From Nocardia sp. NBC_01329 (lineage in GTDB: Bacteria > Actinomycetota > Actinomycetes > Mycobacteriales > Mycobacteriaceae): a DNA stretch of 64,000 nucleotides. Below are positions 43,682 through 52,623 of this stretch, piece by piece (positions within the stretch are counted from its first letter, which is position 1; every line of letters begins with the position of its first letter). Position numbers and translations under genes: made by a program. The notes beneath the pieces were generated by a model. It had not been told where the DNA came from and did no database searches. It saw only the letters and a list, made by a program, of their open reading frames with translations. The stretch lies in the NCBI RefSeq assembly GCF_035956715.1, contig NZ_CP108381.1, positions 5,302,001 to 5,366,000 on the forward strand. The letters are read 5' to 3'.

Positions 43682-46597
43682 CTAATCGTCGCTCTCGGAC
43701 GCCGACCGCCCAACGGACTGTTTCGCCGGGGCTTTCTTGGCCGGGGCTTTCTTGGCCGCGGTCTTCTTCGCGGCCGCTTTCGCCGTGGTCGTCTTCTTGG
43801 CTGCCGTGGTGGTCTTCTTGGCAGCGGTCTTCTTGGCCGGAGCCTTCTTGGCGGTCTTCTTCGCCGCCTTCTTCACCGGACCACGCGCGCGCCGGTCGGC
43901 CAGCAGTTCGGAAGCGCGTTCGTCGGTGATGGATTCCACTTCGTCGCCCTTGCGCAGGCTGGCGTTGGTCTCCCCGTCGGTCACATAGGGCCCGAAGCGC
44001 CCGTCCTTGATGACCATCGGTTGACCGGTGGCGGAATCGTTACCGAGTTCCCGGAGCGGCGCGGCTGCCGCGGCCTGTCTACCGCGGCGTTTGGGTTCGG
44101 CATAGAGCTTGAGCGCCTCGTCGAGGGTCACGTTGAAGATCTGATCCTCGGTGGCCAGCGATCGAGAATCGGTGCCCTTTTTCAGGTAGGGCCCGTACCG
44201 GCCGTTCTGCGCGGTGATCTCCTCACCGGAGGCCGGATCGGCGCCGACCACCCGCGGCAGCGACAGCAGCTTCAACGCGTCTTCGAGGGTGACCGTCGCC
44301 GGGTCCATGGATTTGAACAGCGACCCGGTGCGCGGTTTGGGAGCGTTCTTCTTCGCGGTCTTCTTGGCCGGCTGATCCTCTTCGGTTTCCGGAAGGATCT
44401 CGGTGACGTAGGGGCCGAAACGTCCTTCCTTGGCGACGATTTCGTTTCCGTTGTCCGGGTCGTGCCCCAGCGACCGGCCCTCCTGCGGAGTGGAGAAGAG
44501 CTTCTCGGCGACCTCCGGGGTCAATTCGTCCGGTGGCAGATCGTCGGGAAGGTTCGCGCGCTGGGAAGTCGGTTCGGCATCCGGCTTGTCGGGGTCGGTG
44601 ACCATTCGTTCGAGGTACGGCCCGTACCGGCCGACCCGTACCACAACATCGCGACCCGCGTCGTCGCTGAACAGTTTGATGGAGTTGATCACGCGGGCAT
44701 CGATATCGTCGAGCCGCTCTCCGACCATGCGCTTCAGGCCCCCGGCCCGCGCGACCGAGCCCTCGGCGCCGTCGTCACCGCCGAAGTAGAAGCTGGACAA
44801 CCAATTTCCGCGCTGCGCTCGCCCGCCCGCGATGGCGTCCAGATCATCTTCCATCGCTGCGGTGAAATCGAAGTCGACCAACCGGCCGAAATACTGCTCC
44901 AGCAGTCCGGTCACCGAGAAAGCCACCCAAGAGGGCACCAGCGCGCTACCGCGTTTGTAGACGTAACCGCGATCGAGGATGGTCTTGATGATCGACGAAT
45001 AGGTGGACGGGCGCCCGATTCCGAGCTCCTCCAGCGTCTTGATCAGCGACGCCTCGGTGTAGCGGGCGGGCGGATTGGTGCTGTGCCCGTCGGGGTTCAG
45101 TTCGACGGCGGTGACGCCCTCACCTTCGGCGAGCTGCGGCAATCGAGTCTCGGCATCGTCGGACTGACCGCCGGCCTCTTCGTCGACACTCTCCACATAA
45201 GCCTTCAGGAAGCCCGGGAAAGTAATGGTGCGGCCGGAGGCGGAGAACACGCATTCCTCGCCCGTGCCGGCCGTGCCGGTGATCCGCAGAGTGAGGGTGG
45301 TGCCCCTGGCATCGGCCATTTGCGAGGCGACGGTGCGCTGCCAGATCAGTTCGTAGAGCCGGAACTCGTCGGTGTCGAGCCGGGCGTGCAACTGCCCCGG
45401 AGTCGCGAAGGTATCGCCGGCGGGCCGGATCGCCTCGTGTGCCTCCTGCGCGTTCTTCACCTTCCGGGTGTACTGCCGGGCGGTGGGATGCACGAATTCG
45501 GCGCCGTACAGCTGGGTCGCCTGGGAGCGTGCGGCGTTGATCGCCGACTCCGACAGCGTGGTCGAGTCGGTTCGCATATAGGTGATGTAGCCGTTCTCGT
45601 ACAGCCGCTGCGCGGTGCGCATGGTGCGTTCGGAGGTGAACCGCAGTTTACGACCGGCCTCCTGCTGCAACGTGGACGTCATGAACGGCGCATAGGGCTT
45701 ACGGGTGTACGGCTTGGATTCGGCGGAGGTCACCACCAGATCGGTGCCGTGCAGGGCCTCGGCCAGCCGCCGAGCCCTGGATTCGTCCAGGACCAGCGCT
45801 CGGGAATCGGTCTTGAGGCGGCCGTCCGACCCGAAATCACGGCCGGTGGCAACCCGGGATCCGTCGACATCGACCAGGCGGGCGGAGAAGGTACGCGGAT
45901 TGGCGGAATCGGTAGCCCCGCCGGCATCCAGCTTGGCGGCGATATCCCAGTACTCGGCCGAGCGGAACGCCATCCGTTCCCGCTCGCGCTGCACGATGAC
46001 CCGGGTCGCGACGGACTGCACCCGGCCCGCCGACAGCCGCGGCATGACCTTCTTCCACAGCACGGGACTGACCTCGTAGCCGTAGAGCCGGTCCAGGATG
46101 CGCCGGGTCTCCTGCGCATCGACCAGGTCGTTGTCCAGGTCGCGGGTATCGGCGGCAGCTGCGCGGATCGCGGGCTCGGTGATCTCGTGGAACACCATCC
46201 GCCGAACCGGAACCTTCGGCTTCAGCGTCTCCAGCAGATGCCAGGCGATGGCCTCGCCCTCGCGGTCGGGGTCGGTGGCCAGATACAACTCGTCGGCGTC
46301 TGCGAGCAGACCCTTCAGCTCGGTGACCTTGCTCTTCTTTTCCGGGCTGACCACATAGATGGGTTCGAAGTCATTGTTGACGTCGACCCCGAGCCGCGCC
46401 CAGTCCTGACCTTTGTATTTGGCCGGGACATCGGCCGCACCGCGCGGCAGGTCCCGGATATGGCCGACCGATGCCTCGACCGTATAGTCCCGCCCCAGGT
46501 AGGGCGCGATCTTACGGGCCTTCGTCGGGGATTCGACGATGACGAGACGACGCACGGGACGACCCGCCTCGGCTGCGTTTCGGTCTCGTGTTGCCAC
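43682..46597 (-). CDS. topA: DNA topoisomerase I
   Basis: Type IA topoisomerase relaxing negative supercoils. 971 residues. TOPRIM domain (VIVESPTKARKIAPYL, DPDREGEAIAWHL). Active-site Tyr in GYITYMRTDST. No zinc-finger Cys set; instead four actinobacterial C-terminal repeats carry GRYGPY / GRFGPYV. The tail is a long Lys/Ala/Pro-rich basic segment (KKAAKKTAKKAPAKK) that drives strand passage in mycobacteria. Essential. Confidence 0.97.
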   Translation of the reverse strand: MATRDRNAAEAGRPVRRLVIVESPTKARKIAPYLGRDYTVEASVGHIRDLPRGAADVPAKYKGQDWARLGVDVNNDFEPIYVVSPEKKSKVTELKGLLADADELYLATDPDREGEAIAWHLLETLKPKVPVRRMVFHEITEPAIRAAAADTRDLDNDLVDAQETRRILDRLYGYEVSPVLWKKVMPRLSAGRVQSVATRVIVQRERERMAFRSAEYWDIAAKLDAGGATDSANPRTFSARLVDVDGSRVATGRDFGSDGRLKTDSRALVLDESRARRLAEALHGTDLVVTSAESKPYTRKPYAPFMTSTLQQEAGRKLRFTSERTMRTAQRLYENGYITYMRTDSTTLSESAINAARSQATQLYGAEFVHPTARQYTRKVKNAQEAHEAIRPAGDTFATPGQLHARLDTDEFRLYELIWQRTVASQMADARGTTLTLRITGTAGTGEECVFSASGRTITFPGFLKAYVESVDEEAGGQSDDAETRLPQLAEGEGVTAVELNPDGHSTNPPARYTEASLIKTLEELGIGRPSTYSSIIKTILDRGYVYKRGSALVPSWVAFSVTGLLEQYFGRLVDFDFTAAMEDDLDAIAGGRAQRGNWLSSFYFGGDDGAEGSVARAGGLKRMVGERLDDIDARVINSIKLFSDDAGRDVVVRVGRYGPYLERMVTDPDKPDAEPTSQRANLPDDLPPDELTPEVAEKLFSTPQEGRSLGHDPDNGNEIVAKEGRFGPYVTEILPETEEDQPAKKTAKKNAPKPRTGSLFKSMDPATVTLEDALKLLSLPRVVGADPASGEEITAQNGRYGPYLKKGTDSRSLATEDQIFNVTLDEALKLYAEPKRRGRQAAAAAPLRELGNDSATGQPMVIKDGRFGPYVTDGETNASLRKGDEVESITDERASELLADRRARGPVKKAAKKTAKKAPAKKTAAKKTTTAAKKTTTAKAAAKKTAAKKAPAKKAPAKQSVGRSASESDD

Positions 46598-47304
46598 CTG
46601 CGAATCCCTTTCCTTCTCGACCCGCGGAACGCTACTCGGGGCGTACGACGCGGCTGACTGAGCGGATGGTGACGGTCTACATCACCACCAGTCACGTTTA
46701 TACCTCGACACTGCACGTGGTCGAACGGTCGCGACCATCGGGCCTAGCGCGTCGATGCCGTTCAGTATGCAGTGCCGCGCCACGGGTGAGCACGCACGGT
46801 GCGTCACGAATTCGCGCAGTAACACTTTGACCGGTGCGTGCGAACGCCGATCCGCCTCCGGCTCGCGCGTGGCGCGGAACACGTCCGACGGTAGCCGATG
46901 CCGGGCGTACCGAGTGCCCCGCACCGCAGGCCAGTGAATGCCGACGCACTGCCCGCTGGGCTCCGACCGTGCCGAGCCCGGGCAGACAGCGAACGAACGG
47001 ATCGGATTCCGAGCGACGCGCGGAACACACCGCCGATACGGGTGATGAAGTAGGTGCGATGCGTGAGGCGAGGGCGCCGGTAGGCGAAAGGCCCGCGCCC
47101 GGACCGGGCTCACCGACGCCCGACCGACGAACAGCGGGATCTGATGCGCCAGTGCGCGATATACGCGTGGCCTGTACGGAGCCGCCGACGGGCATAGAGC
47201 ACACCACCGATGTAGATACGCACGTAAGCAAGAAGCGTGTGCCCCGGGCAAGGACACGGGTACGCACCGATCTGCCCGCCCGGACGGGCCCCGAGATAGG
47301 CGAA
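46598..47304. other. long intergenic region upstream of topA
   Basis: Together with the minisatellite, 917 nt separate cspA from topA. This part holds the topA promoter and AT-rich patches (TTTATACCTCG, TACATCACCACC). All frames on both strands are unusually open because of base composition; none has a good start or known domain. Motifs like GTACGC, GCGCATG and CCCCGAG recur irregularly toward the right, as if older, decayed units of the neighbouring repeat. Confidence 0.4.
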
Positions 47305-47448
47305 GAGCGCATGCCCCGAGTCGATGCGGAGGTACGCCGAGAGCGCATGGCCGGAGCGGATGCGGAGGTACGCCCAGAGCGCATGGCCGGAGCGGATGCG
47401 GAGGTACGCCCAGAGCGCATGGCCGGAGCGGATGCGGAGGTACGCATA
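47305..47448. repeat. 36-bp tandem minisatellite, four units
   Basis: Units at 47305, 47341, 47377 and 47413, each 36 bp starting GAGCGCATGG and containing GATGCGGAGGTACGC. Units 2 and 3 are identical, unit 4 differs only at its end, unit 1 is diverged. Because 36 is a multiple of 3, every frame repeats a 12-residue motif, for example AYLRIRSGHALW on the minus strand. It lies just past the cspA terminator. Confidence 0.9.
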
Positions 47449-47458
47449 CTCCACATAT

Positions 47459-47500
47459 AGTTCGTCCCTCGCTCCCGTTACGGGAGGCGAGGGACGAACT
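47459..47500 (-). terminator. cspA terminator
   Basis: AGTTCGTCCCTCGC... at 47459-47478 pairs with ...GCGAGGGACGAACT at 47481-47500 with one bulged G, a stem of about 19 bp capped by GTTAC. 14 nt beyond the cspA stop. Confidence 0.85.
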
Positions 47501-47514
47501 GGGAGGTATCTCGC

Positions 47515-47721
47515 TCAGCTGAGAGCGCGAACTCCGGTGGCCTGGGGGCCCTTGGTGCCCTGACCAACCTCGAACTCGACCTTCTGGTTTTCTTCGAGGG
47601 TACGGAAACCCGAACCCTGGATCTCGGAATAGTGGACGAAGACGTCCGCAGAGCCGTCTTCGGGCGCGATGAAGCCGAAGCCCTTCTCCGCGTTGAACCA
47701 CTTCACAGTTCCCTGTGCCAT
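47515..47721 (-). CDS. cspA: cold-shock protein
   Basis: Single-stranded nucleic-acid-binding RNA chaperone, 68 residues. RNP1 KGFGFIAP and RNP2 VFVHYSEI are intact; WFNAEKG at the start. AAGGAACAG precedes the ATG. A long upstream gap leaves room for the structured 5' leader typical of cold-shock mRNAs. Confidence 0.97.
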   Translation of the reverse strand: MAQGTVKWFNAEKGFGFIAPEDGSADVFVHYSEIQGSGFRTLEENQKVEFEVGQGTKGPQATGVRALS

Positions 47722-48153
47722 TCTGTTCCTTCTCTTTTCTTACTCGGAACGGCGGACAACTGGGTTTCGTCCACCGGGCCTGTTCCGATCGGCGCTACTC
47801 TGGACCGCCATGCGGGCCAACGTATGCCGTTCGCAACATCGATCCTGCCAGGGTTAGGACTTTGCATCCGTCCCTCGAACACAGAAGCTTTCGACCGAGA
47901 ACCAGTGAACCATGTCTTTGGGAAATTCAACAGCGGAGTTACCGACAATTTGCAAAAAAAATGATCTCGCGAATGCGGGGGTAAGGGTTAGCCCGTGCGA
48001 ATCTGCACTTCCGGTATGTTTGCCTACCGATAACCAGCCTACGGACCGCATACTCAGCTGTGACCCAGATCGCTATTGGGTATCGAACCCGCAGGTAGTA
48101 GGGAGCGGACGGCGGTGTTTCACACCGTCCGGAGACCCGGAAGGCGTTCACGC
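47722..48153. other. divergent intergenic region cspA / helicase
   Basis: 432 bases. The middle is AT-rich (TTGCAAAAAAAATGATC at about 47949-47965). A hairpin CGGACGG (48108-48114) with CCGTCCG (48127-48133) and an inner GTG/CAC lies immediately before the helicase ribosome site. The cspA mRNA leader is expected in the left part. No gene seen. Confidence 0.45.
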
Positions 48154-50505
48154 ATGACCCGAGAGACCCGGCCCGATCGGCCCTATGGGCGATCGTTGCT
48201 GAATCGTGTCCTCGACGGCGTTCCGATCACTGATTCGCGACTGACGCATATCGCCGAGATCCCGGGGCGCCCCGCCGAGACCGCCGAATGGCCGACCTGG
48301 GCGGCGACCGACGTGGTGAGCGCGCTACGTACCGAGGGAATCGAGCTGCCGTGGAGACATCAGGCGACCGCAGCCGAGCACGCCCACCACGGACAACACG
48401 TGGTCGTAGCCACCGGAACCGCCTCCGGAAAATCGCTGGGATATCAGCTTCCCGTACTCACCGCCCTGCACGAACATCCGCGCGCCACGGCGCTGTATCT
48501 GGCCCCCACCAAGGCATTGGGCGCCGACCAGCTCCGCATGGTCGGCGACCTGACCAGGCACGGAGCCCTGCGCCGGATTCCCGTCGCCGCCTATGACGGC
48601 GATACACCCACCGAGATCCGGCAGTGGGTGCGGTCGGAGGCCCGCTGGCTGTTCACCAATCCCGATATGTTGCACCTGAGCCTATTGCGGTCACATCGTC
48701 GCTGGTCACACTTCTTTCGTCAGCTCCGATACGTGGTCGTCGACGAATGCCACGCCTATCGGGGGCTGTTCGGTTCGCACGTGGCGCTGGTTCTGCGCCG
48801 GTTACGCCGACTTGCCGCCCACTACGGCGCACACCCGGTGTTCGTCCTCTGCTCCGCGACCGCGGCCGACCCCGCGGCGGCTGCGTCTCGGCTGGTCGGG
48901 GCCGGCTGTGTGGCGGTGACCGAAGACGGGTCCCCGCGGGGCCCACGCACCATCGCATTCTGGGAACCACCCCTGCTCACTGCGGTGACCGGCGAGAACG
49001 GGGCACCCGTCCGGCTCGGCGCTACCACGGAGGCAGCCCGGATCACCGCCGAACTGGTGGTGGAAGGCGCGCGAACCCTGACCTTTGCCCGGTCTCGGCG
49101 GGCCGCGGAACTGATCGCCGTACACACTCGGCAGCGCCTGGCGGAAATCGACCCCGAACTGGCAGAACGTGTCGCGGCCTATCGTGGCGGCTACCTGCCC
49201 GAGGACCGGCGAGCGCTGGAGGCAGGCCTCTCGGACGGAACGTTGCTCGCCGCCGCGACCACGAACGCCCTGGAGCTCGGTGTCGATATCGCCGGGCTGG
49301 ACGCGGTCGTCCTGGCCGGATTTCCGGGGACGGTCGCCTCGTTCCGACAGCAGATCGGCCGGGCCGGACGGCGCACGCAGGGGGCATTGGCCCTGCTGGT
49401 AGCACGTGACGACCCGCTCGACACCTATCTGGTGCACCACCCCGAAGCTTTGCTGAACAGGCCGGTGGAGGCCACCATCATCGACCCCGGGAACCCTTTT
49501 GTACTCGGCCCGCAACTGCTGTGCGCGGCCATGGAACTTCCCCTCGACGACGGGGAGGCAGAAGCGCTCGGCGCACGTCGGGTACTGACCGAATTAGCAG
49601 GTCGAGGACTTGTCCGCCGGCGGGAAGCCGAAGGCGGCGGCCGCTGGTTCTATACAGCACCCCAAGCCCCGCACGACGAAGTCGACGTCCGCGGTGGCAT
49701 CGGTATCCAGGTCGCGATCGTGGTCGGCGAGACCGGCCGGCTGCTCGGCACAGCGGACGCCGGGCGCGCTCCGGCCACACTGCACGAAGGTGCGATCCAC
49801 CTGCACCAGGGCGAGAGCTATCTGGTCGAGGAACTCGACCTCGCGGGTGGTGTCGCACTGGTCCGCGCCGACACCCCCGGCTGGACCACCAGCGCCCGCG
49901 CAATCACCTCCCTCACCGTGGACGCAATCCGCGAGAGCATGAACTTCGGGCAGGTCACTGCCGCTTTCGCTGAGGTCACGGTGCGCAGCCAGGTCGTGGG
50001 TTATCTCCGCACCCTGGTGACCGGCGAGGTACTCGACCTGGTCGAACTCGATCTGCCCGAGCAAACGCTCCCCACTACCGCCGTGCTCTACACCGTGACC
50101 CCCGAACTACTGGATCGCGCCGGGATCGACGCCGCTGCGGCGCCGGGCGCGCTGCATGCCGCCGAGCACGCGGCGATCGGACTGCTGCCGCTCGTGGCGA
50201 CCTGCGACCGCTGGGATATCGGCGGCGTTTCCACAGCTCAGCACCCCGATACAGGACTGCCTACAGTCTTCGTCTACGACGGACAGCCCGGCGGTGCCGG
50301 GTTCGCCGAACGCGGATACACGATGCTGCGGCGCTGGCTCGGGGCCACTCTCCAGGCGGTCGTAGCGTGCGCCTGCCCAGGTGGCTGCCCGTCCTGCGTG
50401 CAGTCGCCCAAGTGCGGAAACGGGAACGAACCCCTCGATAAAGACGGCGCCGTCCGCTTGTTGACGGCGATTCTCACCGAACTGGGTGATCCAGACCGTC
50501 AATGA
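48154..50505 (+). CDS. DEAD/DEAH-box helicase with DUF1998 Cys cluster (MrfA/YprA-like)
   Basis: 783 residues. Superfamily 2 motifs: VVATGTASGKSLGYQLPVL (I), LAPTKALGADQL (Ia), DECHAYRG (II), LCSATAADP (III), TNALELGVDIAGLD (V) and QQIGRAGRRTQG (VI). The C-terminal MZB/DUF1998 region has four Cys, CACPGGCPSCVQSPKC, as in B. subtilis MrfA, a mitomycin-damage repair helicase. AAGG lies upstream of ATG 48154; an in-frame start 26 codons earlier is less likely. Homologue of Rv3649. Confidence 0.9.
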   Translation: MTRETRPDRPYGRSLLNRVLDGVPITDSRLTHIAEIPGRPAETAEWPTWAATDVVSALRTEGIELPWRHQATAAEHAHHGQHVVVATGTASGKSLGYQLPVLTALHEHPRATALYLAPTKALGADQLRMVGDLTRHGALRRIPVAAYDGDTPTEIRQWVRSEARWLFTNPDMLHLSLLRSHRRWSHFFRQLRYVVVDECHAYRGLFGSHVALVLRRLRRLAAHYGAHPVFVLCSATAADPAAAASRLVGAGCVAVTEDGSPRGPRTIAFWEPPLLTAVTGENGAPVRLGATTEAARITAELVVEGARTLTFARSRRAAELIAVHTRQRLAEIDPELAERVAAYRGGYLPEDRRALEAGLSDGTLLAAATTNALELGVDIAGLDAVVLAGFPGTVASFRQQIGRAGRRTQGALALLVARDDPLDTYLVHHPEALLNRPVEATIIDPGNPFVLGPQLLCAAMELPLDDGEAEALGARRVLTELAGRGLVRRREAEGGGRWFYTAPQAPHDEVDVRGGIGIQVAIVVGETGRLLGTADAGRAPATLHEGAIHLHQGESYLVEELDLAGGVALVRADTPGWTTSARAITSLTVDAIRESMNFGQVTAAFAEVTVRSQVVGYLRTLVTGEVLDLVELDLPEQTLPTTAVLYTVTPELLDRAGIDAAAAPGALHAAEHAAIGLLPLVATCDRWDIGGVSTAQHPDTGLPTVFVYDGQPGGAGFAERGYTMLRRWLGATLQAVVACACPGGCPSCVQSPKCGNGNEPLDKDGAVRLLTAILTELGDPDRQ

Positions 50506-50506
50506 C

Positions 50507-50760
50507 CTTCAGGTATGGACAAAATCGATGGTCAGGGAGTTGCCGAGCGACCCGGGGTGCGCAGCCTACGTGGCGAAACCTGACGATTTAAGAGGATAAG
50601 CATCATATTAACTGAATCGTTGCCATTGGACCGGTCGGTAGCTATAGAAGGGCCTTTCGTATCAATTCGGGAACACGTGACAATTTCGAGTAACGGGCCA
50701 TTAATTGCCGTCGCTAAGTGAATGCAGTATTCGTCGTTAACAAAATTCGGCATAGCGCGA
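50507..50760. other. low-GC interval between helicase and tad operon
   Basis: 254 bases strikingly AT-rich compared with both flanks (GATTTAAGAGGATAAGCATCATATTAACTG, GGGCCATTAATTGCC). A minus-strand frame of about 70 codons crosses it but has no ribosome site or recognisable domain. It could be an Lsr2-binding tract or a relic of imported DNA. No clear terminator. Confidence 0.4.
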
Positions 50761-51219
50761 TCACGTCGCTTCTTCGACCGGCCCCGCTCGCGCAACCGCT
50801 CGTATACTCCGCGTACCGAACGGACCCAACGGTACTTTTTCTTCGATCGAGATCACGGCATCCCAACCATCTATCTCGCACCGCACAAGCCCGGCCCCGG
50901 TCCGCTGCACAAGTGATTCCGCGGCCGCACATCCGGCTTCCGCGCCGTTCCACAGTTCGCCCGCGGCCGCCAGGGCGGCAAGGTCCGCCGCTGCCTGCGC
51001 ACGGTGGCGCGCCACGACCGCCGCACCGAGCTGGACGATAAGTGCGGACATAACGATCAGTGCCACCAGGGCAAGGCATGCGGTGACGGTCGCCGACCCG
51101 GCATCTCCCCCGCGATGCCGCCGAGTTCGACGGCGGAGAAGCCGGATGATTCGGGCCGCCGATGCCGGGCAGGCGCCCCACGCATCCGGCATCAGCAGCG
51201 TCCCTGGCTCGCAACTCAT
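50761..51219 (-). CDS. TadE/TadG-like (helicase/secretion neighbourhood) membrane protein
   Basis: 152 residues, counterpart of Rv3654c. One N-terminal helix (ATVTACLALVALIVMSALIVQLGAAVVARHRAQAAADLAALAAA) of the TadG-like Flp pilus-assembly type. The mature part has two Cys (CAAAES and VRCEI). Its ATG overlaps the TadE stop (ATGA). Likely a pseudopilin exported by the Tad machine; last gene of the operon. Confidence 0.8.
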   Translation of the reverse strand: MSCEPGTLLMPDAWGACPASAARIIRLLRRRTRRHRGGDAGSATVTACLALVALIVMSALIVQLGAAVVARHRAQAAADLAALAAAGELWNGAEAGCAAAESLVQRTGAGLVRCEIDGWDAVISIEEKVPLGPFGTRSIRAVARAGPVEEAT

Positions 51220-51623
51220 ACCTGCTGATCCGGTTCCTTCACGGCGACAGCCTCAGCCCGCAGTTCGAGAACAGGTATCAATGGAGTATCGGACGCTACG
51301 AGGGCGACCACCCGATCACCCTCGTCCCGCAGCGAGATCTCGGCCCCGGCCGGTGCAACCCGGCGCGCGGCGTCGACCGCCACAGCCCGATCGCCGCGGG
51401 CGGCCAACCGAGCCGCCTCGCGGGCGGCGTCCACACAGCGCACCTGGGTCACGGCCGCGAAAACGGCCCCCATGCACAAGGTGGCGGTCACGGCGATCGC
51501 ACCGAGCGCGATCGCCGCCTCGACGGTCACCGACCCGGTCTCGTCGGAACTCATCCGCCCGAGTGCCTCGATGCACCCGTTTCCGACCGCGGCGTTGCCC
51601 ACCGGCTCGGCCGTGGACGTCAC
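51216..51623 (-). CDS. TadE-like pseudopilin
   Basis: 135 residues from GTG 51623, which overlaps the DUF4244 stop as GTGA. The TadE signature GSVTVEAAIALGAIAVTATLCM follows a short cytosolic head, with the Glu at +5-like position. Then VRCVDAAREAARLAARGD. An internal ATG at 51554 is an alternative start. Counterpart of Rv3655c. Confidence 0.8.
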   Translation of the reverse strand: MTSTAEPVGNAAVGNGCIEALGRMSSDETGSVTVEAAIALGAIAVTATLCMGAVFAAVTQVRCVDAAREAARLAARGDRAVAVDAARRVAPAGAEISLRDEGDRVVALVASDTPLIPVLELRAEAVAVKEPDQQV

Positions 51624-51862
51624 ACGCTCGTGTTCAGCGCCTTCTCGATGATCCCGGTCAATGCGTCGGGGATACTTTCGCCGGTCACCACGGTGTAGAG
51701 CACCGCACCGAATGCGGCAGCGGCGATGGTGCCGATGGCGTACTCGACCGTGCTCATCCCCGTCTCGTCCGACACCGCACCCATCAGGCGGACGTTCATT
51801 CGTCCTCGCACTGCCCGCAGTTCCTGCCGTACGGCCCCCGTAGTTGTCCAGTTGATCAGCAC
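51620..51862 (-). CDS. DUF4244 Flp-type pilin
   Basis: 80 residues. ETGMSTVEYAIGTIAAAAFGAVLYTVVTG carries the Flp-like Glu-Tyr motif and hydrophobic helix of type IVb pilins. The GTG at 51862 has an excellent AAGGGGAG site. Likely the major subunit of the pilus-like structure. Counterpart of Rv3656c. Confidence 0.85.
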   Translation of the reverse strand: MLINWTTTGAVRQELRAVRGRMNVRLMGAVSDETGMSTVEYAIGTIAAAAFGAVLYTVVTGESIPDALTGIIEKALNTSV

Positions 51863-51937
51863 CCGACTCCCCTTTCTTGTCACCTCGCGCAGCCGATCCG
51901 CACGAGAACATATCGGTCTCCGCTCCCGGCACGATGT

Positions 51938-52534
51938 TCACAACGCGGCGCCGCCGAGTACCCGGCCGGCCAAACCGATGATCACCGGGACGATGCCCAA
52001 GCAGATGAACGCCGGAAGGAAACACAGGCCCAGTGGTCCACCGATCAGGACACCGGCGCGTTCGGCTCGGGCGGTCGCTGCTTCCTCCACCTGGATACGC
52101 TGTGCGTCGGCAAGTTCTCCGACTGCTCCGGCCAGCGATGCTCCCGACCGCGCCGAACGGCGGGCCGACCGTGCGAGCGCATCGAATTCCCGCGCGTCCG
52201 GCGATCCGGGTTCGGCCGGTGCCCATGCCATCACCGCATCGGCCCCCAATGCGAGTAGATCCGCAACCCGCACCAACCGATCCGCCAGCGAATCCGGCGA
52301 CGCCGGGGCGACCGCGCGGAGCGCGGCAGCCGTCGGCAATCCGGCGCGCAGACAGGCGCCCAGCAGATCGAAGAGCGTCGCGACCGCGACCGGGTCGGAT
52401 ACCGTACGGGCCTTTCCGGACCGCACGTAGCGTCGTGCGGCGGCGGTCAGACGTGATACCGCCGGAACCGGGGCCGGAACCAGCAGGGTGGCGACCGAGA
52501 GCAGGACGAACGGCCAGGCTGGTACGACTGTCAT
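51938..52534 (-). CDS. TadC-like inner-membrane platform protein (T2SS F family)
   Basis: 198 residues. A type II secretion F domain (DLLGACLRAGLPTAAALRAVA, ARSGASLAGAVGELADA) is followed by two C-terminal helices (LGLCFLPAFICLGIVPVIIGLAG). AAGGAG precedes ATG 52534. Forms the membrane base of the Tad pilus with TadB. Confidence 0.85.
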   Translation of the reverse strand: MTVVPAWPFVLLSVATLLVPAPVPAVSRLTAAARRYVRSGKARTVSDPVAVATLFDLLGACLRAGLPTAAALRAVAPASPDSLADRLVRVADLLALGADAVMAWAPAEPGSPDAREFDALARSARRSARSGASLAGAVGELADAQRIQVEEAATARAERAGVLIGGPLGLCFLPAFICLGIVPVIIGLAGRVLGGAAL

Positions 52535-52623
52535 CGCTCCTTCTTCCTCAGACCTCTGGAGGTGCTCTCGACTGTGGCGAACAGACCGTTCGTCGCGGGA
52601 GAGTTCAGCGGGCGTGTACGTAC

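Noticed and set aside
44021..46657. 878-codon plus-strand frame opposite topA
   Set aside because: Mirror of topA codon usage; no motif, and topA on the other strand is certain.
47305..47448. 36-bp repeat as a CRISPR array
   Set aside because: Units are directly adjacent with no spacers, and no cas gene is in the window.
47110..47454. Minus-strand 114-codon frame (AYLRIRSGHAL repeats) as a gene
   Set aside because: All three minus frames and a plus frame are equally open over the repeat; no ribosome site favours one.
50532..50795. 87-codon minus-strand frame across the AT-rich interval
   Set aside because: Start lies inside the end of the TadG-like gene, no ribosome site, no family resemblance.
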